Positions 8,491 to 16,803 of a stretch of 64,000 bases of DNA are shown here, in pieces. The DNA comes from Treponema vincentii F0403 (lineage in GTDB: Bacteria > Spirochaetota > Spirochaetia > Treponematales > Treponemataceae), in contig NZ_KE332512.1 of assembly GCF_000412995.1 (NCBI RefSeq), positions 822,919 to 886,918 of the forward strand, given 5' to 3'. The position numbers and the translations under genes were made by a program. The notes under the pieces are model-generated. The model made no database searches and was not told where the DNA came from. It saw nothing but the letters and a program-made list of their open reading frames with translations. How positions within the stretch are numbered: the stretch's first letter is position 1; each line of letters begins with the position of its first letter.

Positions 8491-9613
8491 CGGAAAGGGA
8501 GGGGTCGGGAAAAGTCTTCTTTCCGCGAATCTTGCAATTGCACTCGGTCAGGCAGGAAAAAACGTGCTTATTGCCGATTTGGATTTAGGGGCATCGAATC
8601 TTCATTTAGTCCTCGGGCAGCAATCGAATGCGCATGGAATCGGTACTTTTTTGTCGGGAAACTCGTCCTTTGAAGATACTATCGTCAACACCGGCTACCC
8701 GAACGTACGTTTTATCCCCGGAGATTCCGAAATTCCCGGCTTTGCAGCCTTAAAAGCTTCCGATAAAAACAATTTAATTAAAAATCTGCTTAAAATGGAT
8801 GCAGACTATCTTATACTGGATCTCGGCGCAGGAACACACCTCGGCATTCTGGACTTTTTTTTACTTTCTCCTCAGGGTATCGTCGTTACGGCGCCGTCCG
8901 TTACCGCTATACTGAATGCGTATCTTTTCCTAAAAAACGTCGTATTCCGCATGCTTTACGGGGCATTTAAGCGCAATAGTCCCGGTTTTAAGTACCTCGA
9001 AAAGCTCAAAACGGATTCATCGTCCATGCAGAGGATGTACATTCCCCGCATCATCACCGAGCTGGAAAAAGTCGACCCTAAAAACACCGAACTGTTTTTA
9101 TCCAATCTACGGAAGTTCAAACCGCGGCTCATTATGAATATGCTCGACGATCCGAAAGATGCGGATAAAGCATTAAAAATCCGCCGTTCATGCCAGGAAT
9201 ACCTCAATATCAACTTGGAACACCTCGGCGTTATTTACAGGGATATGATACAGGATACGGCGCTTGCATCGCGGCTGCCGGTAATCCTCTATAAACCGCA
9301 GGCGATGATTTCACAAGCAATCTACCGCATTGCCGACAAAATCTTACAATCCGAAACCGAAACCTTTCAAAATGCAGCGGATTATGCCGAATATACCGAC
9401 GAAACATTTCAGTCTGCCGAACTGGAGGCTGAAACGGACTTCCGCTCAAAAATGGGATATATCGAAGACCTTATCGGAAGCGATGCATTAACGATGAATG
9501 ATATCGCCGAAATGCTCAAGAGTCAGCAATATGAGATTTCCGTTTTAAAAAAGGAAAACGCCCTGTTAAAACGGAAGATAAAAACAGCCCTTGAACAAGG
9601 GTATCGTATATAA
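8468..9613 (+). CDS. MinD/ParA/FlhG-family ATPase
   Basis: A 381-residue P-loop ATPase of the deviant-Walker class. ATG 8468 is chosen over a GTG at 8459 because GGGAG lies eight bases upstream and the protein then starts MQIIPIASGKGGVGKS, exactly the family N-terminus with the signature lysine. Switch and base motifs follow: VLIADLDLGASNLHLVLG (Walker A' Asp) and DYLILDLGAGTH (Walker B). Such proteins act as dimers on membranes and position cell poles, septa or flagella. The C-terminal 70 residues are acidic and end in a probable coiled coil (about 345-378), unlike MinD; FlhG-type or a spirochaete-specific role is possible. It precedes a FapA gene by ten bases. Confidence 0.88.
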   Translation: MQIIPIASGKGGVGKSLLSANLAIALGQAGKNVLIADLDLGASNLHLVLGQQSNAHGIGTFLSGNSSFEDTIVNTGYPNVRFIPGDSEIPGFAALKASDKNNLIKNLLKMDADYLILDLGAGTHLGILDFFLLSPQGIVVTAPSVTAILNAYLFLKNVVFRMLYGAFKRNSPGFKYLEKLKTDSSSMQRMYIPRIITELEKVDPKNTELFLSNLRKFKPRLIMNMLDDPKDADKALKIRRSCQEYLNINLEHLGVIYRDMIQDTALASRLPVILYKPQAMISQAIYRIADKILQSETETFQNAADYAEYTDETFQSAELEAETDFRSKMGYIEDLIGSDALTMNDIAEMLKSQQYEISVLKKENALLKRKIKTALEQGYRI

Positions 9614-9623
9614 GCGGTACAAT

Positions 9624-11825
9624 ATGAAATGGACGATAAAACAAAACGCGGGCAATAAAAAGTGGTACTTTTCCGTTAGCGACGTAGAAAATGCGGAGAA
9701 CTGCGTATTCCCGAGCTATGAAGAAATCGCAGCGCAGGCTCAAAAACAAGGACTCCCTGCCGAAAACCTCATCAATGCGCGGCAATTTGAACGTTATTTT
9801 GATAAGGTCTTATATGGCAAGACATTGCCGCTCCCGCTCGAAATCGAACTTGATTCGTCCTTTGACACACGGCTGATTATTGAATCGGATAAAACCAAGG
9901 CAACCCTGTATATCCGGAAGGCAAAAGATACACCGCGCAATATCGATAAAAAGCTTATCACCACAATGCTGAACAACAGCGGCATAAAAAACCTCGATTT
10001 TAAAGCGCTGGACGAGAAAATAAACGACTTTATCGAATCACCTGAGCGGGAAATAGAGCTTGTTATTGCAGAAGGCACGCTGCCCGGCCGCGGGAAAGAC
10101 AGGGCGCTTATTCCGCATATTACGAAACTGGGAGAAGAAGCAGACCTCCTGCTGCGTAAAAAGCTACTCCATGCCGTAGAAAACGCTCGCGAGCAGCCGC
10201 AGATGATATACGACAAAGATTTTCCGCTTTCCGAAGCGCAGTCTCTTTCGGTTGTTACAAAACACGATTTATTGTTTGAATTTTCAAAATCGGAACCGGG
10301 AGCAAGCGGAGCGGATATTTACGGAAACGCCATTCAGGGCTTACCGGGGAACGACCCCTTTGTGCTCGATTTGCGTAACATCGTACAAACCAACGACGAA
10401 TTAAAGGCTGGGTGCAACGGTATCCTATTATCGGCGGAAAGTCCGGACGGGCTCAAGCTGCGCATTATTCCTTATAAAGACGCAACGGTTAAAGCCGTTA
10501 TCAGCGACGATAAAATGGAAGCGTCCCTTATCCTCGAATCGGGAAGAGGCGCAGGTACCCGCCTTTCGCTTTCCCGATTACGAAAGGCCTTGGACGAAGT
10601 AAACCTGCCTCCCGACCGGTATAACGACAAGATACTGCGGGCAGCCATTTACGAAGCGCGCCTTTCTTCCGCACCGGTTGAATTTACCGTCAGCAGGGGT
10701 ATACCACCGGTTGCCCCGCATTCGTATCAATTCGACTGGAAGGTGGACTTCGGCCATTCAAACACAGTTTCGGTAAAACGGGGAGAAACTCTCCTCGAAA
10801 CGCTCTTTCGGGAAACGGGCGAAAAAGGTTCCGACGTATTCGGAAATACAATAGAAATCAATAAGGCGGCACTGTTAAAACTGCCGCAAACCGATAACAC
10901 AATCCGCATTATCAAACAAGGAAAAAAAATCTCGTTCGTGGCAGCCGTACACGGAGAATTGATAAAAACCGGAGAAAGGCTCAAGATACTTAATTCAAAG
11001 ATTATCGATACCGATGTGAATAAAGAAACCGGCGATATCATCTTTGCCGGCGATGTGATTATCAATGGAGACATCGACACCGACCGTAGCGTAAAAGCGG
11101 GCGGCTGTTTAACCGTCAACGGAGATGCGGGCGTATCGTTAGTATATACGAAGGAATCGCTTCTAATGAACGGCGGCATACGCGGAGAACACCGCGGTAC
11201 GGTATGGGCAAAGAACACCATGGCGCTCCACTTTGCCGAAACGGCACGGCTGTTTGCAGGAGGGAATATTTATATCAATGAATACAGCTTCCGCTGCGTT
11301 GTTAAAACAAACGGCGAGCTGATTATGAACGGAGAACCGGGCAGCTTTATCGGCGGAAATGCCCATGCCGCCCGCGGAATCAACGTGCGCAATTTAGGCG
11401 ACTATAAAACCGTCCGCACGATTATCTCTTTCGGACAGGACTATCTGATAAAAGATAAAATAGAGGTATACGAAAAACAAACGCAGGAAAATCTGCTGGA
11501 AATTGCGCGCATAGAAGCGGAGTTAAGCGATACGGAAACACCTGCCGACCGCATCCAAGAACTGCGGGAACAAAAAGTCATATTGCTGAAATCAAATACG
11601 GCGCTCGGCATAAAAATTTTTAAGCTGAAAGAAAATTTTGAATCGCATATTCCCTCGGAGATAAAAATAACCGGCACCGTGTATCCGGGAGTTATTTTGG
11701 AAAGCCACGGCCGGTATTACGAAGTACGCGAGCCGGCTTCTCATGTCATATTTACCTTTGATTCAAAACAGGGCAGAATAGTCTGCAAGCAAATTGAAGA
11801 TAAAATAGAACTTACGGCGGAATAA
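9624..11825 (+). CDS. FapA family protein (DUF342, flagellar assembly protein A type)
   Basis: A 733-residue DUF342 protein. ATG 9624 follows the MinD-like stop codon by ten bases; an upstream TTG at 9591 would overlap that gene. The central part holds the family's repeats (DVFGNTIEI, VHGELIKTGERLKILNSK, FAGDVIINGDIDTDRSVKAGGCLTV). The right-handed beta-helix-like stretch (about 455-610, with VNGDAGVS, MNGGIRGEHRG, FAGGNIYINEYS, MNGEPGSFIGGNAHAARGI) is typical of FapA/PilM-like polymerising proteins. A coiled coil follows (about 620-680). FapA-type proteins influence flagellar placement in Vibrio. Pairing with a MinD/FlhG-like ATPase supports a role in cell-pole or flagellar organisation in this periplasmic-flagella bearer; that role is inferred. 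Confidence 0.85.
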   Translation: MKWTIKQNAGNKKWYFSVSDVENAENCVFPSYEEIAAQAQKQGLPAENLINARQFERYFDKVLYGKTLPLPLEIELDSSFDTRLIIESDKTKATLYIRKAKDTPRNIDKKLITTMLNNSGIKNLDFKALDEKINDFIESPEREIELVIAEGTLPGRGKDRALIPHITKLGEEADLLLRKKLLHAVENAREQPQMIYDKDFPLSEAQSLSVVTKHDLLFEFSKSEPGASGADIYGNAIQGLPGNDPFVLDLRNIVQTNDELKAGCNGILLSAESPDGLKLRIIPYKDATVKAVISDDKMEASLILESGRGAGTRLSLSRLRKALDEVNLPPDRYNDKILRAAIYEARLSSAPVEFTVSRGIPPVAPHSYQFDWKVDFGHSNTVSVKRGETLLETLFRETGEKGSDVFGNTIEINKAALLKLPQTDNTIRIIKQGKKISFVAAVHGELIKTGERLKILNSKIIDTDVNKETGDIIFAGDVIINGDIDTDRSVKAGGCLTVNGDAGVSLVYTKESLLMNGGIRGEHRGTVWAKNTMALHFAETARLFAGGNIYINEYSFRCVVKTNGELIMNGEPGSFIGGNAHAARGINVRNLGDYKTVRTIISFGQDYLIKDKIEVYEKQTQENLLEIARIEAELSDTETPADRIQELREQKVILLKSNTALGIKIFKLKENFESHIPSEIKITGTVYPGVILESHGRYYEVREPASHVIFTFDSKQGRIVCKQIEDKIELTAE

Positions 11826-11836
11826 GAGGTGTTTTT

Positions 11837-12826
11837 ATGATTTGTGCTATTCAATATCCGTCGTGGATTAAACCCGAAATTATTCCGGGCTTTCCTTTTT
11901 TACGGTGGTACGGCTTTATGTACCTTGTCGCTTTTACGATAGCCTTTGTGCTGTTTAAGGTGCAGGTAAAAAAAGGGGAATTACAACGGTATGCAAAAAG
12001 TGAAAAGCCTATTACCAATGAAGATATCATCGATTTTTTTACATGGTCGCTTTTAGGATTGATGCTCGGTGCACGGATTTTTGCAACCCTCGTGTACGAA
12101 CCGACATGGCTTTACTGGCAAAAACCGTGGCTGATCTTTTGGCCGTTTTCGGAAGCGCGGGAATGGACTGGTTTGCAAGGAATGTCATACCACGGAGGCT
12201 TTATCGGTTGCTTCTTAGGCGCCTTTCTCTGGACAAAGCGGCATAAGCAGGATTTCTTTGCATGGGCGGATACCGCAGCGGCGGGAATACCGCTCGGATA
12301 CACCTTCGGCAGAATAGGTAACTTTTTCAACGGCGAACTGTACGGGCGCATTACGGCGAGTCCTATCGGCATGATCTTTCCGTCGGTGCCGCTGCACGAC
12401 TGCTTTCCCGTCAAAGAAGAATGGGTACGGGAGTTCGCAGCCAAAGCAGGCGTCGCCATACAGGAAGGTGCGCAATATGTCAATTTACCCCGCCATCCGA
12501 GTCAGCTGTACGAGGCGCTTTTTGAAGGAGTTCTCCTTTGGGTTGTAGTATGGCTGGTACGCAATAAGAAACCGTTTAACGGCTTTTTATTTTGCTTCTA
12601 TACAATCGGCTATGGGTTTGTCCGTTTCTTTATCGAATACTTCCGCCAGCCCGATTATGAATTGGGGTTCCGGATTGCCGCCGCTGCGGACAAAGCGAAT
12701 ATTTATATCTTTAACTCGTTTAAAAATATTTCTACCGGACAGATATTTTGTTTTATGATGATTGCAGGCGGCCTTATCGGTATCGCTCTTTTAGCCCGCT
12801 ATAACCGGAAAAGGAAGCGTGGATAA
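11837..12826 (+). CDS. lgt: Prolipoprotein diacylglyceryl transferase
   Basis: Lgt moves diacylglycerol from phosphatidylglycerol to the lipobox cysteine of prolipoproteins, the first step of lipoprotein maturation. The 329-residue product has seven or so membrane helices. It shows the Lgt signatures: MSYHGGFIGCFLGAFLW (catalytic His region) and the strongly conserved GRIGNFFNGELYGR (Asn and Arg of the active site). It ends with RHPSQLYEALFEG and a YGFVRFFIEYFRQPD helix. It is 11 bases behind the FapA-like gene and likely co-transcribed. Several lipoproteins encoded in this window are its expected substrates. Confidence 0.96.
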   Translation: MICAIQYPSWIKPEIIPGFPFLRWYGFMYLVAFTIAFVLFKVQVKKGELQRYAKSEKPITNEDIIDFFTWSLLGLMLGARIFATLVYEPTWLYWQKPWLIFWPFSEAREWTGLQGMSYHGGFIGCFLGAFLWTKRHKQDFFAWADTAAAGIPLGYTFGRIGNFFNGELYGRITASPIGMIFPSVPLHDCFPVKEEWVREFAAKAGVAIQEGAQYVNLPRHPSQLYEALFEGVLLWVVVWLVRNKKPFNGFLFCFYTIGYGFVRFFIEYFRQPDYELGFRIAAAADKANIYIFNSFKNISTGQIFCFMMIAGGLIGIALLARYNRKRKRG

Positions 12827-12827
12827 G

Positions 12828-13274
12828 ATGCTGCCGCAAAAAAACCGGAACGATATGGTTACCTTTTCGCTCTTTTCGGCAAGGGTTCGAGCAGGCTATG
12901 CTGTGATGCTGCTGTGTATCGGAGCCGCCTCCGTTCTTATGTATAGTGAACGGCATGAGCTGCCTATTATTGGAATAATATTGGGCTGTTTTTCGCTGTT
13001 TGTGCTGTGCTATGTAGACCGCTGGCGCTTTAACTGCGCGGAACAGACGGTAGAGTACCGGGTAGGCCTTGTGTTTTTTGCGTTGCGTACGTGCTATTCT
13101 TTCTCCGACATCGAAACCACGGAAACGGAGCGCTTTATCAAAGGTGTCTTTAAAACGCAGTTTGTAAAGTGTATATTGTGCTTCCGTACCGGAGAAAAAA
13201 AGACGGTCTCCATCTTCCCCGCACGCAATAAAGGACTTGAACGGCAATGGGAAACCGTTTCCGCCCTGTTTTAG
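12828..13274 (+). CDS. Small membrane protein with PH-like soluble domain
   Basis: A 148-residue protein from ATG 12828 (AGGAAG ten bases upstream); a GTG at 12819 would overlap lgt. Two membrane helices (around 20-37 and 45-60) are followed by a soluble part beginning DRWRFNCAEQTVEYRVGLVFF, with the pattern of bacterial PH (bPH) domains. No specific function can be assigned. It follows lgt directly, and a fresh promoter stands behind it for the next gene. Confidence 0.6.
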   Translation: MLPQKNRNDMVTFSLFSARVRAGYAVMLLCIGAASVLMYSERHELPIIGIILGCFSLFVLCYVDRWRFNCAEQTVEYRVGLVFFALRTCYSFSDIETTETERFIKGVFKTQFVKCILCFRTGEKKTVSIFPARNKGLERQWETVSALF

Positions 13275-13310
13275 AGATTCCCGTAACTTCTGTTTTTTAG
13301 CGCTTTTTCC

Positions 13311-13339
13311 TTGCATTTTTCGTCTATCCGTTTTACACT
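13311..13339 (+). promoter_or_regulatory. Sigma70-type promoter of the 5'-nucleotidase gene
   Basis: TTGCAT (13311-13316), a 17-base spacer and TACACT (13334-13339). The -10 box is identical to the one at 8058. AGGAGG at 13347-13352 follows and the preferred ATG is 13362. Confidence 0.6.
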
Positions 13340-13361
13340 GAAAAGTAGGAGGAGTATGCAA

Positions 13362-14969
13362 ATGACGCAGAAAAAAGTTTTTAAGGCGCTGTTCGTTGCT
13401 TTGGCGACTGCATTTATGCTGTTCCCGTCGTGTAAAACAACCGAACCCGCTCCTGCAGCTGTACCTAAACAATATACAGCTATTGAAGCCAAAGCACCTG
13501 CCAATCAGGTAGATGTTCTATTATTTAACGACTTCCACGGCAATGTCGCGGAAGATACCCGTCCCGGCAAAGGAAGAAACGCCGGTATGGCAAAGCTGCT
13601 CGGCTATATGCACACAGCTCAAAGGGAAAATCCGAATACGATCATCGTATCCGGCGGCGATAACTATCAAGGTACCGCTATTTCCAATTTGACGTACGGT
13701 GCACCGGTTTCCGCAATGATGAAGGCTATGGGAGTCCCTGTATGCGCTGTCGGTAACCACGAGTTTGATTGGGGTGTAAGCCACATGAACCAGTGGCAAA
13801 AAGAGGGCGGATTTACCTTCTTAGCTGCAAATATCGTGGACAAAAACACCAAAAAACCTGTCTCTTGGGCAAAGCCGTACATGATTATCACCAAAGGCGG
13901 ATACAAAATTGCGTTTGTCGGTTTAGCACATCCCGATACTGTCCATTTGGTAAAGGCCGAGCATGTCAGCGGTTTGGAATTTACCGATCCCGTCGAGGCA
14001 GGACAGCAATGGGTTGATTACCTGCTAGCAGGAAAGGCCAAAGAAGGAAAGCCGGACGCCATCATCACCTTAACCCATATCGATTCCGATCAAAAAGGTG
14101 AAGAAATAAGCGGAAATGCAGTTAAACTTACTCAAATCAAAGGATTGGATGCGGTTCTTTCAGCTCACAGCCACAGAACGGTAGCAGGTGTCGTAAACGG
14201 TATGCCGATTATGCAGGCCTATTGCCACGGTAAAGCAGTCGGAAAACTCAGTATTACTTTTGATGCAAATAAAAAAATTACGTCGATCACTCCTGCTGTC
14301 GATGAAATCGGCAGTCATAAAACAGATATCATAGTCGATGAAGAAGGTATTGCAATTTACGACAGATACAATGCCGATCTTAAACCGATTTTAAGTGAAG
14401 TGATTGGAACCGCTGCCGGGGAATTTACCCATAACCGAAGCGAAAAAGGCAGTAATACCCTGCTCGGCGCATGGGCGGCAGAAGTACAGCGCAAAGTTGG
14501 AAAGGCTGACATTGCTATTCAGAACGGAGGCGGATTACGCCGGACGCTTGCTGCAGGTGATATTACCATCGGCGATATGTACGAGATCATGCCGTTCGAT
14601 AACTTCTTGGTTACGTTCGATCTTACCGGAGCAGAAATTAAAAAAGCGATTGACCACGGTATTATGAACCCCAACATCACGGACGGGCAGTTTGCCGGTC
14701 TTCGGGTTGAATACGACGGTACAAAACCCTTTGAAAACCGTGTTACTTCCATCGCATTATCCGACGGAACCCCGCTCGATATGAACAAATCGTATAAGGT
14801 TGTTGTCAACGACTTTATGTTCCCCGGCGGCGATAAATACGATTTCTCCAAGGCAACCAATGTAGTCGAAACATATATTCCGATTCGAGATGCCTTGATC
14901 GATGAAATTAAAGCGGCAAAAACCATTACGCCGAAAGCTCCGGATTACATCAAAGATATCAGCAAATAG
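13362..14969 (+). CDS. 5'-nucleotidase / UshA-family metallophosphoesterase lipoprotein
   Basis: A 535-residue secreted two-domain phosphoesterase that hydrolyses nucleoside 5'-phosphates or related esters outside the cytoplasm. ATG 13362 is nine bases after AGGAGG; an ATG at 13356 is too close. The signal peptide ends in the lipobox LFPSC. The N-terminal metallophosphatase domain has the ligands in VLLFNDFHGN, VSGGDNYQGT, AVGNHEFDWG and SAHSHRTV. The C-terminal nucleotidase domain has NGGGLRRTLAAGDIT, YEIMPFDNFLVTF and VVNDFMFPGGDKY. The length is usual for the family. Purine salvage from host nucleotides is the likely use, since treponemes are often purine auxotrophs (inference). Confidence 0.93.
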   Translation: MTQKKVFKALFVALATAFMLFPSCKTTEPAPAAVPKQYTAIEAKAPANQVDVLLFNDFHGNVAEDTRPGKGRNAGMAKLLGYMHTAQRENPNTIIVSGGDNYQGTAISNLTYGAPVSAMMKAMGVPVCAVGNHEFDWGVSHMNQWQKEGGFTFLAANIVDKNTKKPVSWAKPYMIITKGGYKIAFVGLAHPDTVHLVKAEHVSGLEFTDPVEAGQQWVDYLLAGKAKEGKPDAIITLTHIDSDQKGEEISGNAVKLTQIKGLDAVLSAHSHRTVAGVVNGMPIMQAYCHGKAVGKLSITFDANKKITSITPAVDEIGSHKTDIIVDEEGIAIYDRYNADLKPILSEVIGTAAGEFTHNRSEKGSNTLLGAWAAEVQRKVGKADIAIQNGGGLRRTLAAGDITIGDMYEIMPFDNFLVTFDLTGAEIKKAIDHGIMNPNITDGQFAGLRVEYDGTKPFENRVTSIALSDGTPLDMNKSYKVVVNDFMFPGGDKYDFSKATNVVETYIPIRDALIDEIKAAKTITPKAPDYIKDISK

Positions 14970-14989
14970 CTAAAACGGAGTTTTAACAC

Positions 14990-15029
14990 AAAACAAGCAA
15001 TGTATGTTCTCTCGTACATTGCTTGTTTT
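14990..15029 (+). terminator. Terminator after the 5'-nucleotidase gene
   Basis: Perfect 15-bp arms AAAACAAGCAATGTA (14990-15004) and TACATTGCTTGTTTT (15015-15029) with a ten-base loop and trailing Ts, 20 bases after the stop codon. Confidence 0.88.
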
Positions 15030-15046
15030 TCTTTTCGGTATTTATC

Positions 15047-16222
15047 ATGCAGCAGAAAATCAAACAGTCTTTTATTTTTTTTATTTTTACAGCTATCCTT
15101 ACAATACAGCTTCCCTTATTTGCAGAGACAGACACTGATTCAAAAGATGCAGGACTGCGATCTTATTACGACACGCAGCTTAATATGCCTAAGAACCAAG
15201 TGGTAAAAGCGCGCGTTATCGAAATCGTATACGATGACCTTGCGGAAAGCAGGCCGGATGTTCCGATTGAATCCGACTTCCGGTATCAGCATTTAAAAAT
15301 AAAAATTTTAACCGGTAAACATAGGGGCGAAGTGTATACTGTCCGGAATACGATTGAACTGGCAATTCCGTATCGGCTTATTTTCCGTCTCCATGAAAAA
15401 ATGATCTTGCAGTTGGATGAAGATGAAACGGGAAAAATCATCAACTTAAAAATCTATGAACGCGCACGGGACACCAAAGTGTATGCGCTCATTGTCATAT
15501 TTGCGGCGGCGCTTATTCTCGTCGGCAAAAAAAACGGACTAAAAGCTCTGATCACACTCGCTATTACCGTAGGACTTATCTTTGGGATATTTCTCCCCTG
15601 CATTATACGGGGCATGAACCCCATCCTATTGGCGCTTGCCGTATGCAGTTTTGCTACAGTCATTACACTGCTGATCATCAGCGGAAATAATAAGAAAACC
15701 TATACGGCCATTATGGGCACCATCGGCGGTGTTATCATCGCGGGTATATTCGCATTTATTGCCGGTAAGCTACTCGCGCTGACGGGGCTGGGAAACGAGG
15801 ATGCGCAAATGCTCGCGTTTATACCGCAGCATCGCAGGATAGACTATCAGGGCTTACTGTTCGCAGGTATTATGATCGGCGCACTCGGTGCGGTGATGGA
15901 TGTCGCAATGTCCATTTCTTCTGCAATGTGGGAAATTGTTTCCGTAAGCCCCGACATATCAAAAAAACAGCTGATAAAATCGGGCATGAACATCGGCCGC
16001 GATATTATCGGTTCGATGTCGAACACACTCATCCTAGCGTACGTCAGCACTTCCATTCCGGTATTGCTGCTGTTTATCTTATTTCCCAACGGATTTACCG
16101 AAATTATCAACCTTGAACTTTTAGCATCGGAAGTGCTGCGCGCAGTGGCGGGAAGCATCGGCCTTATCTGCACCATTCCGATTACCGTGCAACTTGTTGG
16201 GAGATTGCATCATAAACCGTGA
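15047..16222 (+). CDS. YibE/F-family membrane protein
   Basis: A 391-residue membrane protein. ATG 15047 is the first sensible start; the TTG at 15023 lies inside the preceding terminator. A signal-like helix (6-26) is followed by an extracytoplasmic domain of about 110 residues, containing VKARVIEIVYDD and LKIKILTGKHRGEVYTVRN. Seven or eight membrane helices follow, with the family motif AFIAGKLLALTGLGNEDAQML and GLLFAGIMIGALGAVMDVAMSISSA. This is the YibE/F domain pattern known from Firmicutes. Its substrate is unknown; a transport role is assumed. The gene stands alone between a terminator and a toxin-antitoxin pair. Confidence 0.85.
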   Translation: MQQKIKQSFIFFIFTAILTIQLPLFAETDTDSKDAGLRSYYDTQLNMPKNQVVKARVIEIVYDDLAESRPDVPIESDFRYQHLKIKILTGKHRGEVYTVRNTIELAIPYRLIFRLHEKMILQLDEDETGKIINLKIYERARDTKVYALIVIFAAALILVGKKNGLKALITLAITVGLIFGIFLPCIIRGMNPILLALAVCSFATVITLLIISGNNKKTYTAIMGTIGGVIIAGIFAFIAGKLLALTGLGNEDAQMLAFIPQHRRIDYQGLLFAGIMIGALGAVMDVAMSISSAMWEIVSVSPDISKKQLIKSGMNIGRDIIGSMSNTLILAYVSTSIPVLLLFILFPNGFTEIINLELLASEVLRAVAGSIGLICTIPITVQLVGRLHHKP

Positions 16223-16246
16223 GAGGGAGAATAATTCATAACACGC

Positions 16247-16525
16247 TTATTTTTTAAATAAGTCGCTGTGAGTACCGGTTCTGCTTAACTCAAGAATGAG
16301 AGAATCTTCAATTACTCTATAAATCAATATCCAGTCAGGACGGATATGGCAGTCGCGATAATTTTTCCACTCACCGGAAAGCGGATGGTCTTTGTATATC
16401 TGAGGCAGCGGTTCTCCCGTTTTTAATAAATCGATTACTTTTTCAAGCTCTTTAGGATTATAGCCTCGCTTAACGGCAAGCTTATAATCTTTTTTAAACT
16501 GGACCGTATATCGAACATTAAGCAT
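16247..16525 (-). CDS. YafQ/RelE-type mRNA interferase toxin
   Basis: A 92-residue toxin of the YafQ branch of the RelE superfamily, which cleaves ribosome-bound mRNA. Diagnostic features are [51 protein letters not shown] and the final [13 protein letters not shown], including the conserved His/Asp residues and the GTHSDLF tail typical of YafQ. The start overlaps the antitoxin gene by eight bases, the normal antitoxin-first order. Both genes look intact. Confidence 0.93.
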
Positions 16526-16727
16526 TTAAAGCATCCATCAATTCTTGGGTAGACGTATATATAGGGCTCAAGTTTTTGCCGTCTTGGGATTCTTTTAATA
16601 TCTTTGCGGTTTGTTCATTGGGAACTTCGTCATAGTCGGTAAAGATTTCAATATCTTTTTTAAACGGTAAGAGGCTCTCTAATACTTGCAAAAAGCGTTC
16701 ATCTGCATTTCTTAACATAATAGTCAT
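16518..16727 (-). CDS. Antitoxin partner of the YafQ-type toxin (RelB/DinJ-like)
   Basis: A 69-residue acidic protein directly upstream of and overlapping the toxin gene. The C-terminal half ([24 protein letters not shown]) resembles the toxin-neutralising tail of RelB/DinJ antitoxins. The N-terminal region does not show a clear ribbon-helix-helix pattern, so the exact antitoxin family is uncertain. It should bind the toxin and repress the operon. Confidence 0.8.
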
Positions 16728-16803
16728 AATTGCCGTTCTCCTTTGACCTGATTATATCATATTTATTGATAATAGGAAATGGAACGAAATTCCCATAATG
16801 CGA

